61,161 bases of DNA, from assembly GCA_022452285.1 (NCBI GenBank), contig JAKUNG010000020.1, forward strand, positions 1 through 61,161, in the 5' to 3' direction. The stretch comes from Terriglobia bacterium. Lineage in GTDB: Bacteria; Acidobacteriota; Terriglobia; Versatilivoradales; Versatilivoraceae. Below the pieces are notes generated by a model. The model did not search any database, had not been told where the DNA came from, and saw only the letters and a list, made by a program, of their open reading frames with translations. Position 1 is the stretch's first letter. Each line of letters starts with the position of its first letter. The position numbers and the translations under genes were made by a program. Below are positions 1 through 8,558 of the stretch, in pieces.

Positions 1-185
1 TCGACATAATTGGGATGGATCACGTGTTTTTCAATATCGGTAATTGTAAGGGGACCATGAACTGAGTCAGAGGTTTTCTTGGCAGCCATGACGGCTTTCC
101 AGGGCTGGATTATGGCCAGGCTGCTTGTCAGTCCAATTGCTCCTGTTGTTAAAAATTGGCGGCGGTTTGGTTGGGTACTTTTCAT
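1..185 (-). CDS. Tat-exported mandelate racemase/enolase-superfamily protein, N-terminal part only
   Basis: The reading frame runs leftward from an ATG at 185 and leaves the window, so only the first 61 codons are visible. The start is supported by an AAGGA motif about a dozen bases upstream. The N-terminus carries a twin-arginine signal (NRRQFLTTGAIG) followed by a hydrophobic stretch and a small-residue cleavage region near residue 35, so the protein is probably folded in the cytoplasm and exported by Tat. The first mature segment, LTITDIEKHVIHPNYV, resembles the start of the mandelate racemase/muconate lactonizing enzyme N-terminal domain. That family assignment rests on this short segment and on the second enolase-superfamily gene nearby (2694-3959). 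No catalytic residue is inside the window. Confidence 0.6.
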   Translation of the reverse strand, partial: MKSTQPNRRQFLTTGAIGLTSSLAIIQPWKAVMAAKKTSDSVHGPLTITDIEKHVIHPNYV

Positions 186-294
186 TTTTAGTTTGTCCTT
201 ATTTTTAAAACATAATGTTAATACCAGATATGAAATTATTGTGAAGGTAACTAGTGGAATCTTATTAAAAGTGAGATAGTAAGAAAAGACTCAG

Positions 295-1290
295 TCAGGA
301 AGTCCTGGCTTTTTTAATGCATTTCTCCCAGTGCGTAGTAGTGGTAATAGAGCCTACTACTGACTCCATAAACCAAATATAGGGCATTACTACAAGAATC
401 AGAAGTAAATAACTCCAAAATATTTTAAAGGAGGTCCATTTTACGTCCTGCTCATCTCTACTTATGGTATGGATCTCATCCTCCTGGTCTGCGATAAGGG
501 TTGTCCACCAGTTAGAATCTTCTAAGAAATCCTTGGAAACTCCTCGACCTTCATAATACATGACTCTCAAGTTATACTGGGCTTTTGCATCCCCTTGTTT
601 AGCAGCCATTTGAAACCATTGCACGGCCTCCTGGTCATTTTGCTCAACCCCTTGACCGTTATAGTAAATTGAACCTAAATTAAATTGGGCATCAGGATGT
701 CCTTGCTCAGCAGCCAGTTTCCACCAACGGATTGCCTCGTTATAATCTTGCTCGAGTCCCCGTCCATAGAAACAGATATTACCAAGACTATACTGGGCTT
801 TTGCGTCCGACTGTTTAGCAGCTAGTTGGAACCAGTGAATGGCTTCCTGGTGGTTTTGTGGAATTTCTTGGCCATCTTCGAAGAAATTTCCTAAATAGTA
901 CTGAGCGTTAAAATCTCCTTGTTTTGCTAACCGTAATAATTCTGTGTATGAGGTTTGATGATACTTCTGAAGATCATCCCTTCTTGACGTCGTAAGATCC
1001 TGTTTAAAGATTTCTTGCAATTGTTTTTTAGCAGTAGCATTACCTTTTTCTGATGCTATTTTCAACCACTTTACAGCTTCCTTGGAATCTTTGGGAACTC
1101 CTCGTCCACCAGCACATAATACTCCCAGATTATATTGGGCTGCTGTGTGCCCCTGTTCTGAAGCAACTCGAAACCTTTTGGCGGCTTCTTGATGGTCTTT
1201 AGGAACACCGATTCCACCAAGGTACACTTTCCCCCAGTTATATTCTGAATCAATACTTTCCTTTTGGGGAAACTGCAATGTTTTAGTCAT
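295..1290 (-). CDS. Sel1-repeat protein with C-terminal membrane anchor
   Basis: A 331-residue protein made of about six Sel1-like (TPR-related) repeats, each about 36 residues with the pattern A-QYNLG-x-G-GV-D-EA--W---A--G. Two repeats lie at roughly residues 15-85 and four at 115-260, separated by a charged linker. A single hydrophobic segment near residues 292-312 and a short basic tail suggest a C-terminal membrane anchor with the repeats on one face. Sel1 repeats are protein-interaction scaffolds, so no enzymatic role is implied. There is no signal peptide. The gene stands alone between two minus-strand enolase-superfamily genes and has no clear Shine-Dalgarno sequence. The specific partner is unknown. 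Confidence 0.85.
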   Translation of the reverse strand: MTKTLQFPQKESIDSEYNWGKVYLGGIGVPKDHQEAAKRFRVASEQGHTAAQYNLGVLCAGGRGVPKDSKEAVKWLKIASEKGNATAKKQLQEIFKQDLTTSRRDDLQKYHQTSYTELLRLAKQGDFNAQYYLGNFFEDGQEIPQNHQEAIHWFQLAAKQSDAKAQYSLGNICFYGRGLEQDYNEAIRWWKLAAEQGHPDAQFNLGSIYYNGQGVEQNDQEAVQWFQMAAKQGDAKAQYNLRVMYYEGRGVSKDFLEDSNWWTTLIADQEDEIHTISRDEQDVKWTSFKIFWSYLLLILVVMPYIWFMESVVGSITTTTHWEKCIKKARTS

Positions 1291-1699
1291 CTGATCTTAA
1301 TCCTTAATAGAGGATTAATGGAATCCGTTGATCAATAATATATCAATCCTTGGGTTCAATAATCCAGTTTGCAATGATTTTTATCAATAGTTTCCCTTTA
1401 ATCAAGTCAACTAGATTTATATTATTTTGACGGTGGGCAATGTTCAGTGATAGCCTGATTTTTGTTCCAGTGTTAAATTTTCTTTTTCTTGCTCTTGCCA
1501 TCAATTAATTCTTGGGATTACAATACTGAGGTTCTTTTTACACTTGTTTGAAAGTGGAAAAGTAACAGCCGATTCTAGTCAATACTCTGAAAAAGTTAAT
1601 GGCTGTTCCGCTTTAGAAATTGATCTCGAATCATTCTAAAGACTATTCAAGTTGTGTCTATACTGAACGATTAATCGAGGAAATACGTTTTAGAAGAAG
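1291..1699. other. 409-base gap without a recognisable gene
   Basis: This AT-rich stretch separates the divergent Sel1 gene (leftward) and the small coiled-coil gene (rightward), so it must hold both promoters. A short imperfect inverted repeat (AATCCT/AGGATT) lies just inside the left edge. I see no convincing -35/-10 pair, no RNA gene and no coding remnant. Confidence 0.4.
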
Positions 1700-2086
1700 A
1701 TGGCCAATCTTACTGAAGAAAATCTAAAAAAATATTCGACGGATCTCCTAAAAAAGCGACTCCAACTTATCAAGGTCGTTAAGAGAAATCTGGTAATTCT
1801 GGCTAAACGTAAAGCTTTATATCAGGAGGAAATTAGTATCCAAGGCAAGATCAACCATATGATGGAACAGTTAAGCCAAATCAGGCAAGATTCTGATGAA
1901 TTGGAAGAGGCATTTTCTAAGGCAAAATTGAAAACAAAGAAAAAAATTTCGGAGATAGATAAGTTACTTCAGGAGCACAAAAATATGGCCAAAATGTTAG
2001 GTATTTCAACCTCACTTTGGCAAGATGTCAGAAGAATTGAGAAGGAATTTATAAAAGATGATCAAAAATTTCTTGGTGAGTTTTAA
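1700..2086 (+). CDS. Small predicted coiled-coil protein of unknown function
   Basis: A 128-residue, highly charged, Lys/Glu-rich protein with no signal peptide or membrane segment. Heptad-like spacing of Leu/Ile across residues 10-100 (for instance around MEQLSQIRQDSDELEEAF) suggests one long helical coiled coil, perhaps a hairpin. The ATG is preceded by an AGAAGAAG purine stretch that could serve as ribosome binding site. I do not recognise the family. It lies upstream of another small gene on the same strand and opposite the Sel1 gene. The composition looks coding rather than random, but no homology can be claimed. Confidence 0.6.
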   Translation: MANLTEENLKKYSTDLLKKRLQLIKVVKRNLVILAKRKALYQEEISIQGKINHMMEQLSQIRQDSDELEEAFSKAKLKTKKKISEIDKLLQEHKNMAKMLGISTSLWQDVRRIEKEFIKDDQKFLGEF

Positions 2087-2307
2087 ACAATTGGAAGAAA
2101 AAGTAAATTTTCAAAAATCATTGAAATATATCAATCTAAAAAAGAACAGGAACATAATCCTATTCCCTACACTCTTTGAACATTTAACTTTTACATAATA
2201 TTTTTGAACTCGAGGAATCAAACTAGCCAAATATGTGTTTTTAGTTGTTACCGTTCAAGCTAAGGGAGTTACTAAAGTAAGGAATATGTTTTTGCTACAC
2301 ATTTTCT

Positions 2308-2598
2308 ATGAATAGAAGGAACAAAGAAATTATCTGGTGGGTTGTCGAAGTCCTAATGATGATAGTTTTTAGTGCTCTTTTTTTGTATTTAGCTTTTATT
2401 ATTCATGGTGTTCCTCTTGCTGCATTATATTTTGTATTGCTCTATTTGGAGTCAGCTGAGGTTATGACTACAATATTTGGTGAAATCTTTTATATGATTT
2501 ATGCACTTTTTTGTGGCGTAGGGTGTTTTTTCTTTCTCTGGAAAAAACTGTGGCAAGGTCATTTGAAAAATCTTCTTGTCCGAATCGATATGGGCTAA
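2308..2598 (+). CDS. Small three-helix membrane protein, unknown
   Basis: A 96-residue hydrophobic protein with three probable transmembrane helices, near residues 10-30, 33-52 and 60-80, and a basic C-terminal tail. The family is not recognised and no functional motif is visible. No clear Shine-Dalgarno sequence precedes the ATG, and the gene is separated from its upstream neighbour by 221 bases, so translation is inferred mainly from the coherent hydrophobic pattern. It converges with the enolase-superfamily gene that ends at 2694. It could be a small membrane accessory protein or a spurious frame in AT-rich DNA. Confidence 0.45.
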   Translation: MNRRNKEIIWWVVEVLMMIVFSALFLYLAFIIHGVPLAALYFVLLYLESAEVMTTIFGEIFYMIYALFCGVGCFFFLWKKLWQGHLKNLLVRIDMG

Positions 2599-2693
2599 AG
2601 AGCTTGGTAACAGTTTGAACAAGAGGTTTAACCTTTGTTTCCTACACCTGCGCATAGGGAGGAAAAGCGAAGAGCTCTTTGCTTGAAGCTCTG

Positions 2694-3959
2694 CTACGGT
2701 TTAACCAAAGAACCGTCTATTCCACGGACAGTGGTCCAGTCCGAATTCTGGTAGTTGTCAGCAAGAGGATATTTCTTCACTAATTGTTCATCAATGTCGA
2801 TTCCCAAACCTGGTTTTTCGCTGCCATAGAGATACCCATCATGGATACGAGCTGTTCCGGGCAACATTTCGTGGATTTTTTCTGAAAAATGATTAGATTC
2901 TTGGATTCCAAAGCTTGGGATTGTAAGGTCCACATGATAAGCCGCTAGTTGATTTATCGGATCGTTCTCACCACCTTCTTGCCATGCTGTTCGGACACCA
3001 AACTGCTCGCAGAGGGAAGCGATTTTTTTGGCTTGGGTAATTCCACCAATTGCGGAGATTCGGCAACGAATAAAGTCTATTAGCCGATTGCTGATGAGAG
3101 AACGCCACTCGTGGGGATGAGTGAACAGTTCGCCCATTGCCATTGGTGTTGAGGTAAGTCCACGGATTTTTCGGAAGTAATCAATTTGTTCGGGAGGTAA
3201 GATATCTTCAACAAAGAACATGCGAATGGGTTCCATACGTTTGGCAAACTCAAGAGCGAGAGTGGGGGTCAGATGTTCGTGGACATCGTGTAACAGATTA
3301 ACTCCCAAACCTAGCTGGGTACGTAAGTGTCTGAACATCTTTGGTATGGTTTCAACATAAAGCTGTTCATCAAAAACTTGGCCTTGATAGCCAGTTTTAG
3401 GACGACTTCCTTCCCCTGGGGGAATAAATCCACCTCCACCATATCCACCCATCTGGACACGGACATGTCGGAATCCTTGTTCTAGGTATGATTGAACATT
3501 CTCAGTGCAGGCTTGCTCAGTCTCTCCGTTAGCGTGGGCATAAACAGGAACGGCATCTCTTACTTTGCCTCCCAAAAGCTGATAAAGAGGCATGTTGGCC
3601 CGTTTGCCTTTGATGTCCCAAAGGGCCATATCTAGGGCAGACTGGATTACATTAGTAATGGTTCCATTGCGCCAATATGAGCGGACATGAGTACTCTGCC
3701 ATAAATCCTCAATTCGATCTGGATCCTTACCGACCCAAAAAGGTCCTAGGTGTTTTTCAATGGCTGATTTAACTGCCCAGGCTAAATAGCAATTATTGGC
3801 GGATCCTAATCCATAAAGTCCTGGTTCGCTAGTGAGAACTTTTACAAATACCCATGAATAATCAGGCTCTGGACTGGTAGCAATGACTTTAACCCCTTCA
3901 ATTTTCAGGGGAGAAAGACCAAGGGTGGATTTTTCATAACGATTATTAATATTTTCCAT
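2694..3959 (-). CDS. ManD/RspA-type enolase-superfamily dehydratase
   Basis: A 421-residue protein with an N-terminal capping domain (about 15-135) and a C-terminal TIM barrel of the mandelate racemase/muconate lactonizing enzyme superfamily. The three metal ligands of the ManD/RspA (D-mannonate dehydratase) branch can be read as D225 in LLHDVHEH, E251 in FVEDILPPE and E277 in MAMGELF. H227, two residues after the first ligand, is also typical of that branch. The family dehydrates sugar acids such as D-mannonate or D-gluconate in the cytoplasm, but many members have low or unknown activity, so the substrate is not assigned. There is no signal peptide, unlike the related partial gene at the left edge. 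It lies downstream of tRNA-Lys on the same strand. Confidence 0.88.
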   Translation of the reverse strand: MENINNRYEKSTLGLSPLKIEGVKVIATSPEPDYSWVFVKVLTSEPGLYGLGSANNCYLAWAVKSAIEKHLGPFWVGKDPDRIEDLWQSTHVRSYWRNGTITNVIQSALDMALWDIKGKRANMPLYQLLGGKVRDAVPVYAHANGETEQACTENVQSYLEQGFRHVRVQMGGYGGGGFIPPGEGSRPKTGYQGQVFDEQLYVETIPKMFRHLRTQLGLGVNLLHDVHEHLTPTLALEFAKRMEPIRMFFVEDILPPEQIDYFRKIRGLTSTPMAMGELFTHPHEWRSLISNRLIDFIRCRISAIGGITQAKKIASLCEQFGVRTAWQEGGENDPINQLAAYHVDLTIPSFGIQESNHFSEKIHEMLPGTARIHDGYLYGSEKPGLGIDIDEQLVKKYPLADNYQNSDWTTVRGIDGSLVKP

Positions 3960-4031
3960 ACCTGTTCCTATTCAGACCCTCTCGCTTTGACGGATTTCCT
4001 TCAAGTCCTTATTAATGAGTATTTCAAGGAG

Positions 4032-4104
<73 letters not shown>

Positions 4105-4389
4105 ATTATGTGTGATCACTGGAATAAGACGGTGGGAGATTAGCATGCAGGGGCTCTATTGTAAAGGGTTGGCCTAAGAGCTTTTGTGGTTCACTTTTCT
4201 TACGAGGTTTCTTAATTTTTTCGATCATCACTGTTAACTATTTTCAGGCAATAGTTAAATTTTCACTGAGTTTTTCTAGGTTTCATACGTAGCGCAGGTA
4301 CTCTATAGAAAATCCTTCTTAATTAGTTTTATGAATCTTTTTATTTTTCTCATTTTTTTGACACAATTTTACTGTTAGGAAGGCATACT

Positions 4390-4487
4390 CAGTTGAAGCT
4401 TAATAAAGAGTTATTCGGATTTCCCTTTTGATTGAGAGAACAATACTGCGAGAAGAGGGGGTGGGTTATAAACCCACCCCCTCTTTT
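4390..4487 (+). ncRNA. Candidate small RNA ending at the orphan terminator
   Basis: This is an inference. A strong plus-strand terminator at 4453-4487 has no gene upstream on its strand for about 1.9 kb. The interval before it carries a TTGACA at 4358-4363 with a CATACT at 4384-4389. The spacing of 20 bases is longer than usual, so the promoter is weakly supported. A transcript from about 4390 to 4487 would be about 100 nucleotides. I do not recognise 6S RNA, SRP RNA, RNase P RNA or tmRNA motifs in it. Confidence 0.25.
4453..4487 (+). terminator. Rho-independent terminator, 15-bp perfect stem
   Basis: An arm of 15 bases (4453-4467) pairs without mismatch with 4471-4485 across an ATA loop. 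The stem has a run of five G-C pairs in its middle and is followed by a T-rich stretch on the plus strand (TTTTGATTTATTT, overlapping the stem end). The minus-strand side lacks a T-run, so termination of plus-strand transcription is favoured. No gene lies upstream on the plus strand closer than 2598. Confidence 0.75.
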
Positions 4488-4643
4488 GATTTATTTAAGA
4501 TTTTCTAGAGAAAATTCCTAAAACATTTATTCTTTTGGCTTAAGAGCATCAAACAAATGGCCTCAAGCTTCCCTATTGCTTGTCGTAAGCTCTTGTACTA
4601 AACTCATCTTGTTCGGCACTTGGTGTTGAAGGGTTGTCTTTAT

Positions 4644-4720
4644 GGTGAGTGTAGCTCAGTTGGTAGAGCACTGGATTGTGGCTCCAGTGGTCGTGGGTTC
4701 GATCCCCATCACTCACCCCA
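4644..4720 (+). tRNA. tRNA-His (anticodon GUG)
   Basis: A complete cloverleaf. The acceptor stem GTGAGTG/CACTCAC is preceded by the extra G(-1) typical of tRNA-His (4644), which faces discriminator C (4717). The anticodon stem CTGGA/TCCAG encloses loop TTGTGGC with anticodon GTG, and the T-arm is GTGGGTTCGATCCCCAT. The 3' CCA is encoded at 4718-4720, unlike the tRNA-Lys nearby. Confidence 0.96.
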
Positions 4721-4885
4721 TTCTTTTTGATAGTAACTGTTTTTAAATCAAATAAATAGAACCCTAAGCCCTTGTCTGAAATAATCAATGGATTTTCCAA
4801 GTAGTACGTTGTGATTTATTAGTTACACAAGATAACTTGGTTTAAATATTTTTAGTTAAGTTGAATTTTTTAAAAAGGTGTTTAA

Positions 4886-5857
4886 ATGAATTTGATTAAG
4901 GGAAGCACTGTTCTTGTAACTGGGGGAGCTGGTACTATTGGATCTCACATTGTGGACGAACTCCTAATTGAAGAACCTGAAAAGATTATTGTCTTCGATA
5001 ATTTTTCTGAGGGTAAAAAAGACAATCTCGAAGTGGCTCTTTCCCAAAATAATACTCAGATCTCGATAATTGAATCCGACATACGAAACCGAGAAGATCT
5101 CGATCTCATTTGTAAGGATGTTGACTATGTTTTTCATGAAGCGTCTATTCTACTTTTAGAGAGTACAGTAGAACCCCAAAAAGCTATAGATGTTAATGTT
5201 CAAGGGACATTCAATTTATTTCAGGCATGTATAAAAAATGGAGTAAAAAAAATAGTTTGGGCATCTTCTGCTTCAGTCTTTGGTGACCCTCTGGAGCTTC
5301 CTGTAGATGAGAATCATCCTTTTAATAATGTTACATTTTATGGAGCTACAAAAGTAGCTTGTGAACAATTTGCGAAAAGTTTGTACCACCAACATGGAAT
5401 GAGACAAATAGGTCTCCGGTATTATAATGTCTACGGTCCTCGTCAGGGAATTAAGGGAGCTTATGCCCAAATATTGCCTCGCTGGTTTGATCAAATCGAA
5501 AAATTACAACCTATAACTATTTATTCAGATGGTTCTCAATCAATGGATCTTATTTTTGTAAAAGATATTGCTCGTGCAAATGTTCTAGCTTTAAAGAGTG
5601 AAGTAGACGATGATTTTTTCAATATTGGTTCGGGCGTTGAAACGACAGTAAAAGAGTTAGCAGAAATAATTTTGGATGTTACCGGGTTTAACAAACCTCC
5701 TATTTTTGAACCTCATGATGTCAATCTTGTTAAACGTCGCAGATGTTCAACGGTTAAAGCACAAAAATTGCTTGGTTTCACATCAATGGTAGATGTTCGA
5801 GAGGGAGTCCGTAAATATGCGGAGTGGAGAACTCGAAAGTCTCCGGTGTCATCTTAA
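4886..5857 (+). CDS. NAD-dependent sugar epimerase/dehydratase (extended SDR)
   Basis: A 323-residue extended short-chain dehydrogenase of the UDP-glucose 4-epimerase type. It has the N-terminal nucleotide-binding glycine motif TGGAGTIGSH (about residues 12-21), the ASSASVFG segment carrying the catalytic Ser region, and the YxxxK pair in FYGATKVACEQ. The RRYYNVYGPRQ-like segment and the C-terminal RRRCSTVKAQKLLGF region match NDP-sugar epimerases and 4,6-dehydratases. An AAAAAGGTG ribosome binding site precedes the ATG. It is the first gene of a rightward run leading into an acetyltransferase, a glycosyltransferase and the heptose genes, so it probably makes a nucleotide sugar for a surface glycan. 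The exact sugar is not determinable. Confidence 0.88.
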   Translation: MNLIKGSTVLVTGGAGTIGSHIVDELLIEEPEKIIVFDNFSEGKKDNLEVALSQNNTQISIIESDIRNREDLDLICKDVDYVFHEASILLLESTVEPQKAIDVNVQGTFNLFQACIKNGVKKIVWASSASVFGDPLELPVDENHPFNNVTFYGATKVACEQFAKSLYHQHGMRQIGLRYYNVYGPRQGIKGAYAQILPRWFDQIEKLQPITIYSDGSQSMDLIFVKDIARANVLALKSEVDDDFFNIGSGVETTVKELAEIILDVTGFNKPPIFEPHDVNLVKRRRCSTVKAQKLLGFTSMVDVREGVRKYAEWRTRKSPVSS

Positions 5858-5897
5858 TAGATAGGATTGTGCCTCTGTTATTAATGGATAACCTTCT

Positions 5898-6890
5898 TTG
5901 GTGATCAGGACGTTGGTAAATTCAGGATTTGTGAATAATAGTGGGACGACAAAAACACTAGATTGGGAGATAATTTCTTCCTCTTTAGGCGATGATAGTG
6001 TGCTTGCCCTTCGGAAGAAATTAACTGTTGTTGCAGAACCCTTTCCACTTTTGAGTTTAGAAATTGACCGTGCATTTGGGACTAAAAAAGACGATGTCAG
6101 TGCGCTAAAAATAGTAAAAAGAAAAGGACAATGTTTAGGAATAATTCTTCTGAAAAAAAGAGATTTTGACTCAACGCACTTTAAAAAGAAGGTTGGTTCT
6201 TTAGAGATTTTTCGCAGTCTTGGGAATAGATATTCAGAAAATTGTTTGATCAAAGACCTGCTTCTAAAAGAATTAACAGTGCCACTGGAAAAATTTGACT
6301 ATATTACTTGCCGTGTTCCAGCGGAAGATTTAGCAGCGGCTAATGTTCTTGAGTATTATGGGTTTGAAATATTGTCTGGAATGCTTTCATTCCAGTTTAA
6401 CTTTAAGCGCAATGGGCTTCCAAAAAAGGAAACAGCTGAAATCACTCCTTGTCATCCGAGTGAAGTAAGTGCTTTAGCTACAATAGCTGGTCAGGCTTTT
6501 ATTCATGACAGGTTTCACCAAGACTACAAACTTTCCGACAAGCATTGTGATTCCCTCCATGAGAAGTGGGTAACCAATTGCTGCGTAAATAGCCTAGCCG
6601 ATGTTGTGCTAGTAAGTAGACAAGATGGAGAGCCCTCCGGGTTTATTGCTTGTCGTTTGGCAGGAGAACTTAACAAAGTGCGATTTGGTGAAATTGTTCT
6701 AGTCTCTGTTGCTCCTAACGTGCATGGTCAAGGGATCGGTGGTAATTTAATACAAGCTGCATTGGAATGGTTTCAGAAAAGGACGGACATTGTTTTTGTG
6801 AGAACAGAGTCAACTAATTACTCTTCAGTTAAGATGTATTTGAACGCAGGCTTTTCATTAATTGAATCAAGTTATTATTTTCGAAGGTAA
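5898..6890 (+). CDS. GNAT N-acetyltransferase, WecD-like
   Basis: A 330-residue protein whose C-terminal half is a GNAT domain. The acetyl-CoA motif VSVAPNVHGQGIGGNL lies at about residues 272-287 and is followed by ESTNYSSVKMYLNAGF, with a terminal Tyr-Tyr-Phe motif like that of WecD-type dTDP-4-amino-4,6-dideoxyhexose acetyltransferases. The N-terminal half resembles the weaker second GNAT-like lobe of that group. The start is a TTG at 5898 or GTG at 5901, with no good Shine-Dalgarno sequence, so the N-terminus is uncertain. It ends 7 bases before the next gene. The context suggests N-acetylation of an amino sugar before polymer assembly. An aminotransferase for that sugar is not adjacent, although DegT-type genes occur at 29.6 and 38.0 kb. 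Confidence 0.75.
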   Translation: MVIRTLVNSGFVNNSGTTKTLDWEIISSSLGDDSVLALRKKLTVVAEPFPLLSLEIDRAFGTKKDDVSALKIVKRKGQCLGIILLKKRDFDSTHFKKKVGSLEIFRSLGNRYSENCLIKDLLLKELTVPLEKFDYITCRVPAEDLAAANVLEYYGFEILSGMLSFQFNFKRNGLPKKETAEITPCHPSEVSALATIAGQAFIHDRFHQDYKLSDKHCDSLHEKWVTNCCVNSLADVVLVSRQDGEPSGFIACRLAGELNKVRFGEIVLVSVAPNVHGQGIGGNLIQAALEWFQKRTDIVFVRTESTNYSSVKMYLNAGFSLIESSYYFRR

Positions 6891-6897
6891 ATGTTAT

Positions 6898-7806
6898 ATG
6901 GAACTCTCAGTAGTCGTGCCAATCTTGAATGAACAAGAGAATATCCTAGAACTCCATAAACGTCTTTCTAAAACTTTGAATACTTTAACAGAAGCTTATG
7001 AAATCATAGCAATCGATGATGGTAGTACAGATGATTCGTTTTCAATCCTCAAGGAAATCCAGCAGCAAGATTCCCATCTGAGAATTATTAAACTGCGACG
7101 AAATTTTGGCCAGCACCCCGCTACTTTTGCTGGTTTTGAGAACTCAAAGGGGGCAATAGTAATTTCAATAGATGCTGATTTACAGAATGATCCGAGTGAT
7201 ATTCCTAAGCTCCTAAAGAAAATTAGAGAAGGATTTGATGTGGTGAGTGGAAAACGGTTAGATCGCACTGATGCTTTTTTTCGCCGTAAAATTCCTTCAA
7301 TGTTGATTAATCGCTTTGTTTCCGTAAGAACAGGCCTTGTTCAAACTGATACGGGTTGCTTCTTAAAAGCCTATACAAACAAGGCAGCTAAAGAAATCGC
7401 AGAATATACGGAACCAGGGGGATTTTTCACGGCTTCAATTGGTTTGTTAGGACTCAAATACGCTGAAGTGGAAGTCTTGCATGGGGATCGACAATCAGGA
7501 AAGTCTCGCTATGATTTTTTTGTTCAATTAAATCAGTTTATGAGTTTGTTTACAGGCTATGCTCGTCGTCCGTTTCAAGTAATCGAGGTTATAGGAGTTT
7601 TAACGGCATTATTCAGTGTAGTGACTCTTGTGGGTAGTCTTTCATTAAATAAATTAACAATTACTAGCCTTCTGCTTACTTTAATTATGGGGATTGCTGG
7701 ACTTATACTAGGTTGTTTAGGAATTATTGGGGAATATATCATTAGAATTTATCATAGTAATATGGACAAGCCTCGTTATTTGATTGAAAATATTTATGAA
7801 CCCTAA
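6898..7806 (+). CDS. Membrane-associated GT2 glycosyltransferase, polyprenyl-phosphate sugar synthase type
   Basis: A 302-residue family 2 glycosyltransferase. The catalytic domain begins at the N-terminus (MELSVVVPILNEQENI) and includes IDDGSTDDS and the metal-binding SIDADLQNDP. A C-terminal region with two transmembrane helices (about residues 230-290) matches the GtrB/ArnC/DPM group, which transfers a sugar from a nucleotide donor to a polyprenyl phosphate at the inner face of the membrane. I chose the ATG at 6898, just after the previous stop and with an AAGGT motif upstream. A longer frame beginning at 6862 would overlap the acetyltransferase and adds non-conserved residues. Confidence 0.88.
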   Translation: MELSVVVPILNEQENILELHKRLSKTLNTLTEAYEIIAIDDGSTDDSFSILKEIQQQDSHLRIIKLRRNFGQHPATFAGFENSKGAIVISIDADLQNDPSDIPKLLKKIREGFDVVSGKRLDRTDAFFRRKIPSMLINRFVSVRTGLVQTDTGCFLKAYTNKAAKEIAEYTEPGGFFTASIGLLGLKYAEVEVLHGDRQSGKSRYDFFVQLNQFMSLFTGYARRPFQVIEVIGVLTALFSVVTLVGSLSLNKLTITSLLLTLIMGIAGLILGCLGIIGEYIIRIYHSNMDKPRYLIENIYEP

Positions 7807-7838
7807 ACCTTGAAAAAAGAAAAAATCTTTTGGGTAAA

Positions 7839-8558
7839 ATGAAGGCTTTCATTCTAGCTGCTGGAAAAGGTAGTCGTCTCAAACCGCTTACAGATCATAA
7901 CCCTAAGTGCCTATTATCTATTGGAGGTCGTCCTCTTCTTCAGTATTGGCTAGAAGCTTGTAAGTTGCATGGAATTCAAGAAGTTCTAATTAATCTTCAT
8001 CATCATGCCGAAAAGGTAGTGAAGTTTATCCAATCCAAAAATTGGCCTATTAAGATTCGATTATCCTATGAAACTCAGCTTCTAGGTAGTGGGGGTACAC
8101 TTGCAGCTAATAAAAATTTTGTTGCAAAAGAAGATTTGTTTGGAGTTTTCTATGCGGACAATCTGACCAACGTTGATTTAACAAAAATGCGGACCCAGCA
8201 TCTTCAATCTAAAACATTATTTACAATGGGTCTGTTTCATGCACCTAATCCTAAAGAATGTGGAATTGCAACCTTAGATCCAAATAATGTTGTTATAGGG
8301 TTTCAAGAGAAACCAATTCAACCAAAAGGAGACTTGGCAAATGCAGGTATCTACTGGACTTCCCCTGAGGTTTTTGACTATTGTTCGGATAAAGTACCCT
8401 GTGATATAGGATATGATCTTCTTCCAAAGCTAATTGGGAAAATGCAGGGATATGTAATTAAAGAATATCTTTTAGATATCGGTACTCACCAGAATTATCA
8501 AAGAGCTCAAATCGATGTGAGACAACTTCATTTTTCGCCAAAATCCCTGGAGGGTTAA
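7839..8558 (+). CDS. hddC: Sugar-phosphate nucleotidyltransferase, probable D,D-heptose-1-phosphate guanylyltransferase
   Basis: A 239-residue nucleotidyltransferase of the RmlA/GMP type. The N-terminal motif MKAFILAAGKGSRLKPLT holds the nucleotide-binding G-x-G-x-R and is followed by PKCLLSIGGRPLL. FYADNLTNVD carries the metal-binding Asp, and the EKP segment (GFQEKPIQP) is present. The domain is generic, and assignment to HddC (GTP plus D-glycero-alpha-D-manno-heptose 1-phosphate to GDP-heptose) comes mainly from context. It is followed without a gap by a clear HddA-type kinase and then GmhA. The ATG at 7839 is preferred over a TTG three codons upstream because the protein core starts there. 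Confidence 0.78.
   Translation: MKAFILAAGKGSRLKPLTDHNPKCLLSIGGRPLLQYWLEACKLHGIQEVLINLHHHAEKVVKFIQSKNWPIKIRLSYETQLLGSGGTLAANKNFVAKEDLFGVFYADNLTNVDLTKMRTQHLQSKTLFTMGLFHAPNPKECGIATLDPNNVVIGFQEKPIQPKGDLANAGIYWTSPEVFDYCSDKVPCDIGYDLLPKLIGKMQGYVIKEYLLDIGTHQNYQRAQIDVRQLHFSPKSLEG

Larger units (their letters stand above)
4105..4643. other. Gap between tRNA-Lys and tRNA-His containing an orphan terminator
   Basis: These 539 bases hold no convincing protein gene. The left part must contain the leftward promoter of tRNA-Lys and the right part the promoter of tRNA-His. A TTGACA at 4358-4363 is followed 20 bases later by CATACT, a poorly spaced promoter-like pair. The main structure is the strong hairpin at 4453-4487, listed separately. 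A frame running leftward over the tRNA-His gene is an artefact of translating tRNA and is not a gene. Confidence 0.5.

Noticed and set aside
79..279. Short rightward frame near the left edge
   Set aside because: It lies over the Tat-signal gene on the other strand, which has a ribosome binding site and a coherent signal peptide.
2599..2693. Inverted AGAGCT/AGCTCT near the end of the ManD-like gene
   Set aside because: The six-base stem with a long loop and only a weak T-run is too poor to call a terminator.
4573..4800. Leftward frame over the tRNA-His gene with a DRTHDHWSHNPVLYQLSYTH-like translation
   Set aside because: This is the well-known artefact of translating a tRNA gene in reverse. 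The region is fully explained by tRNA-His.
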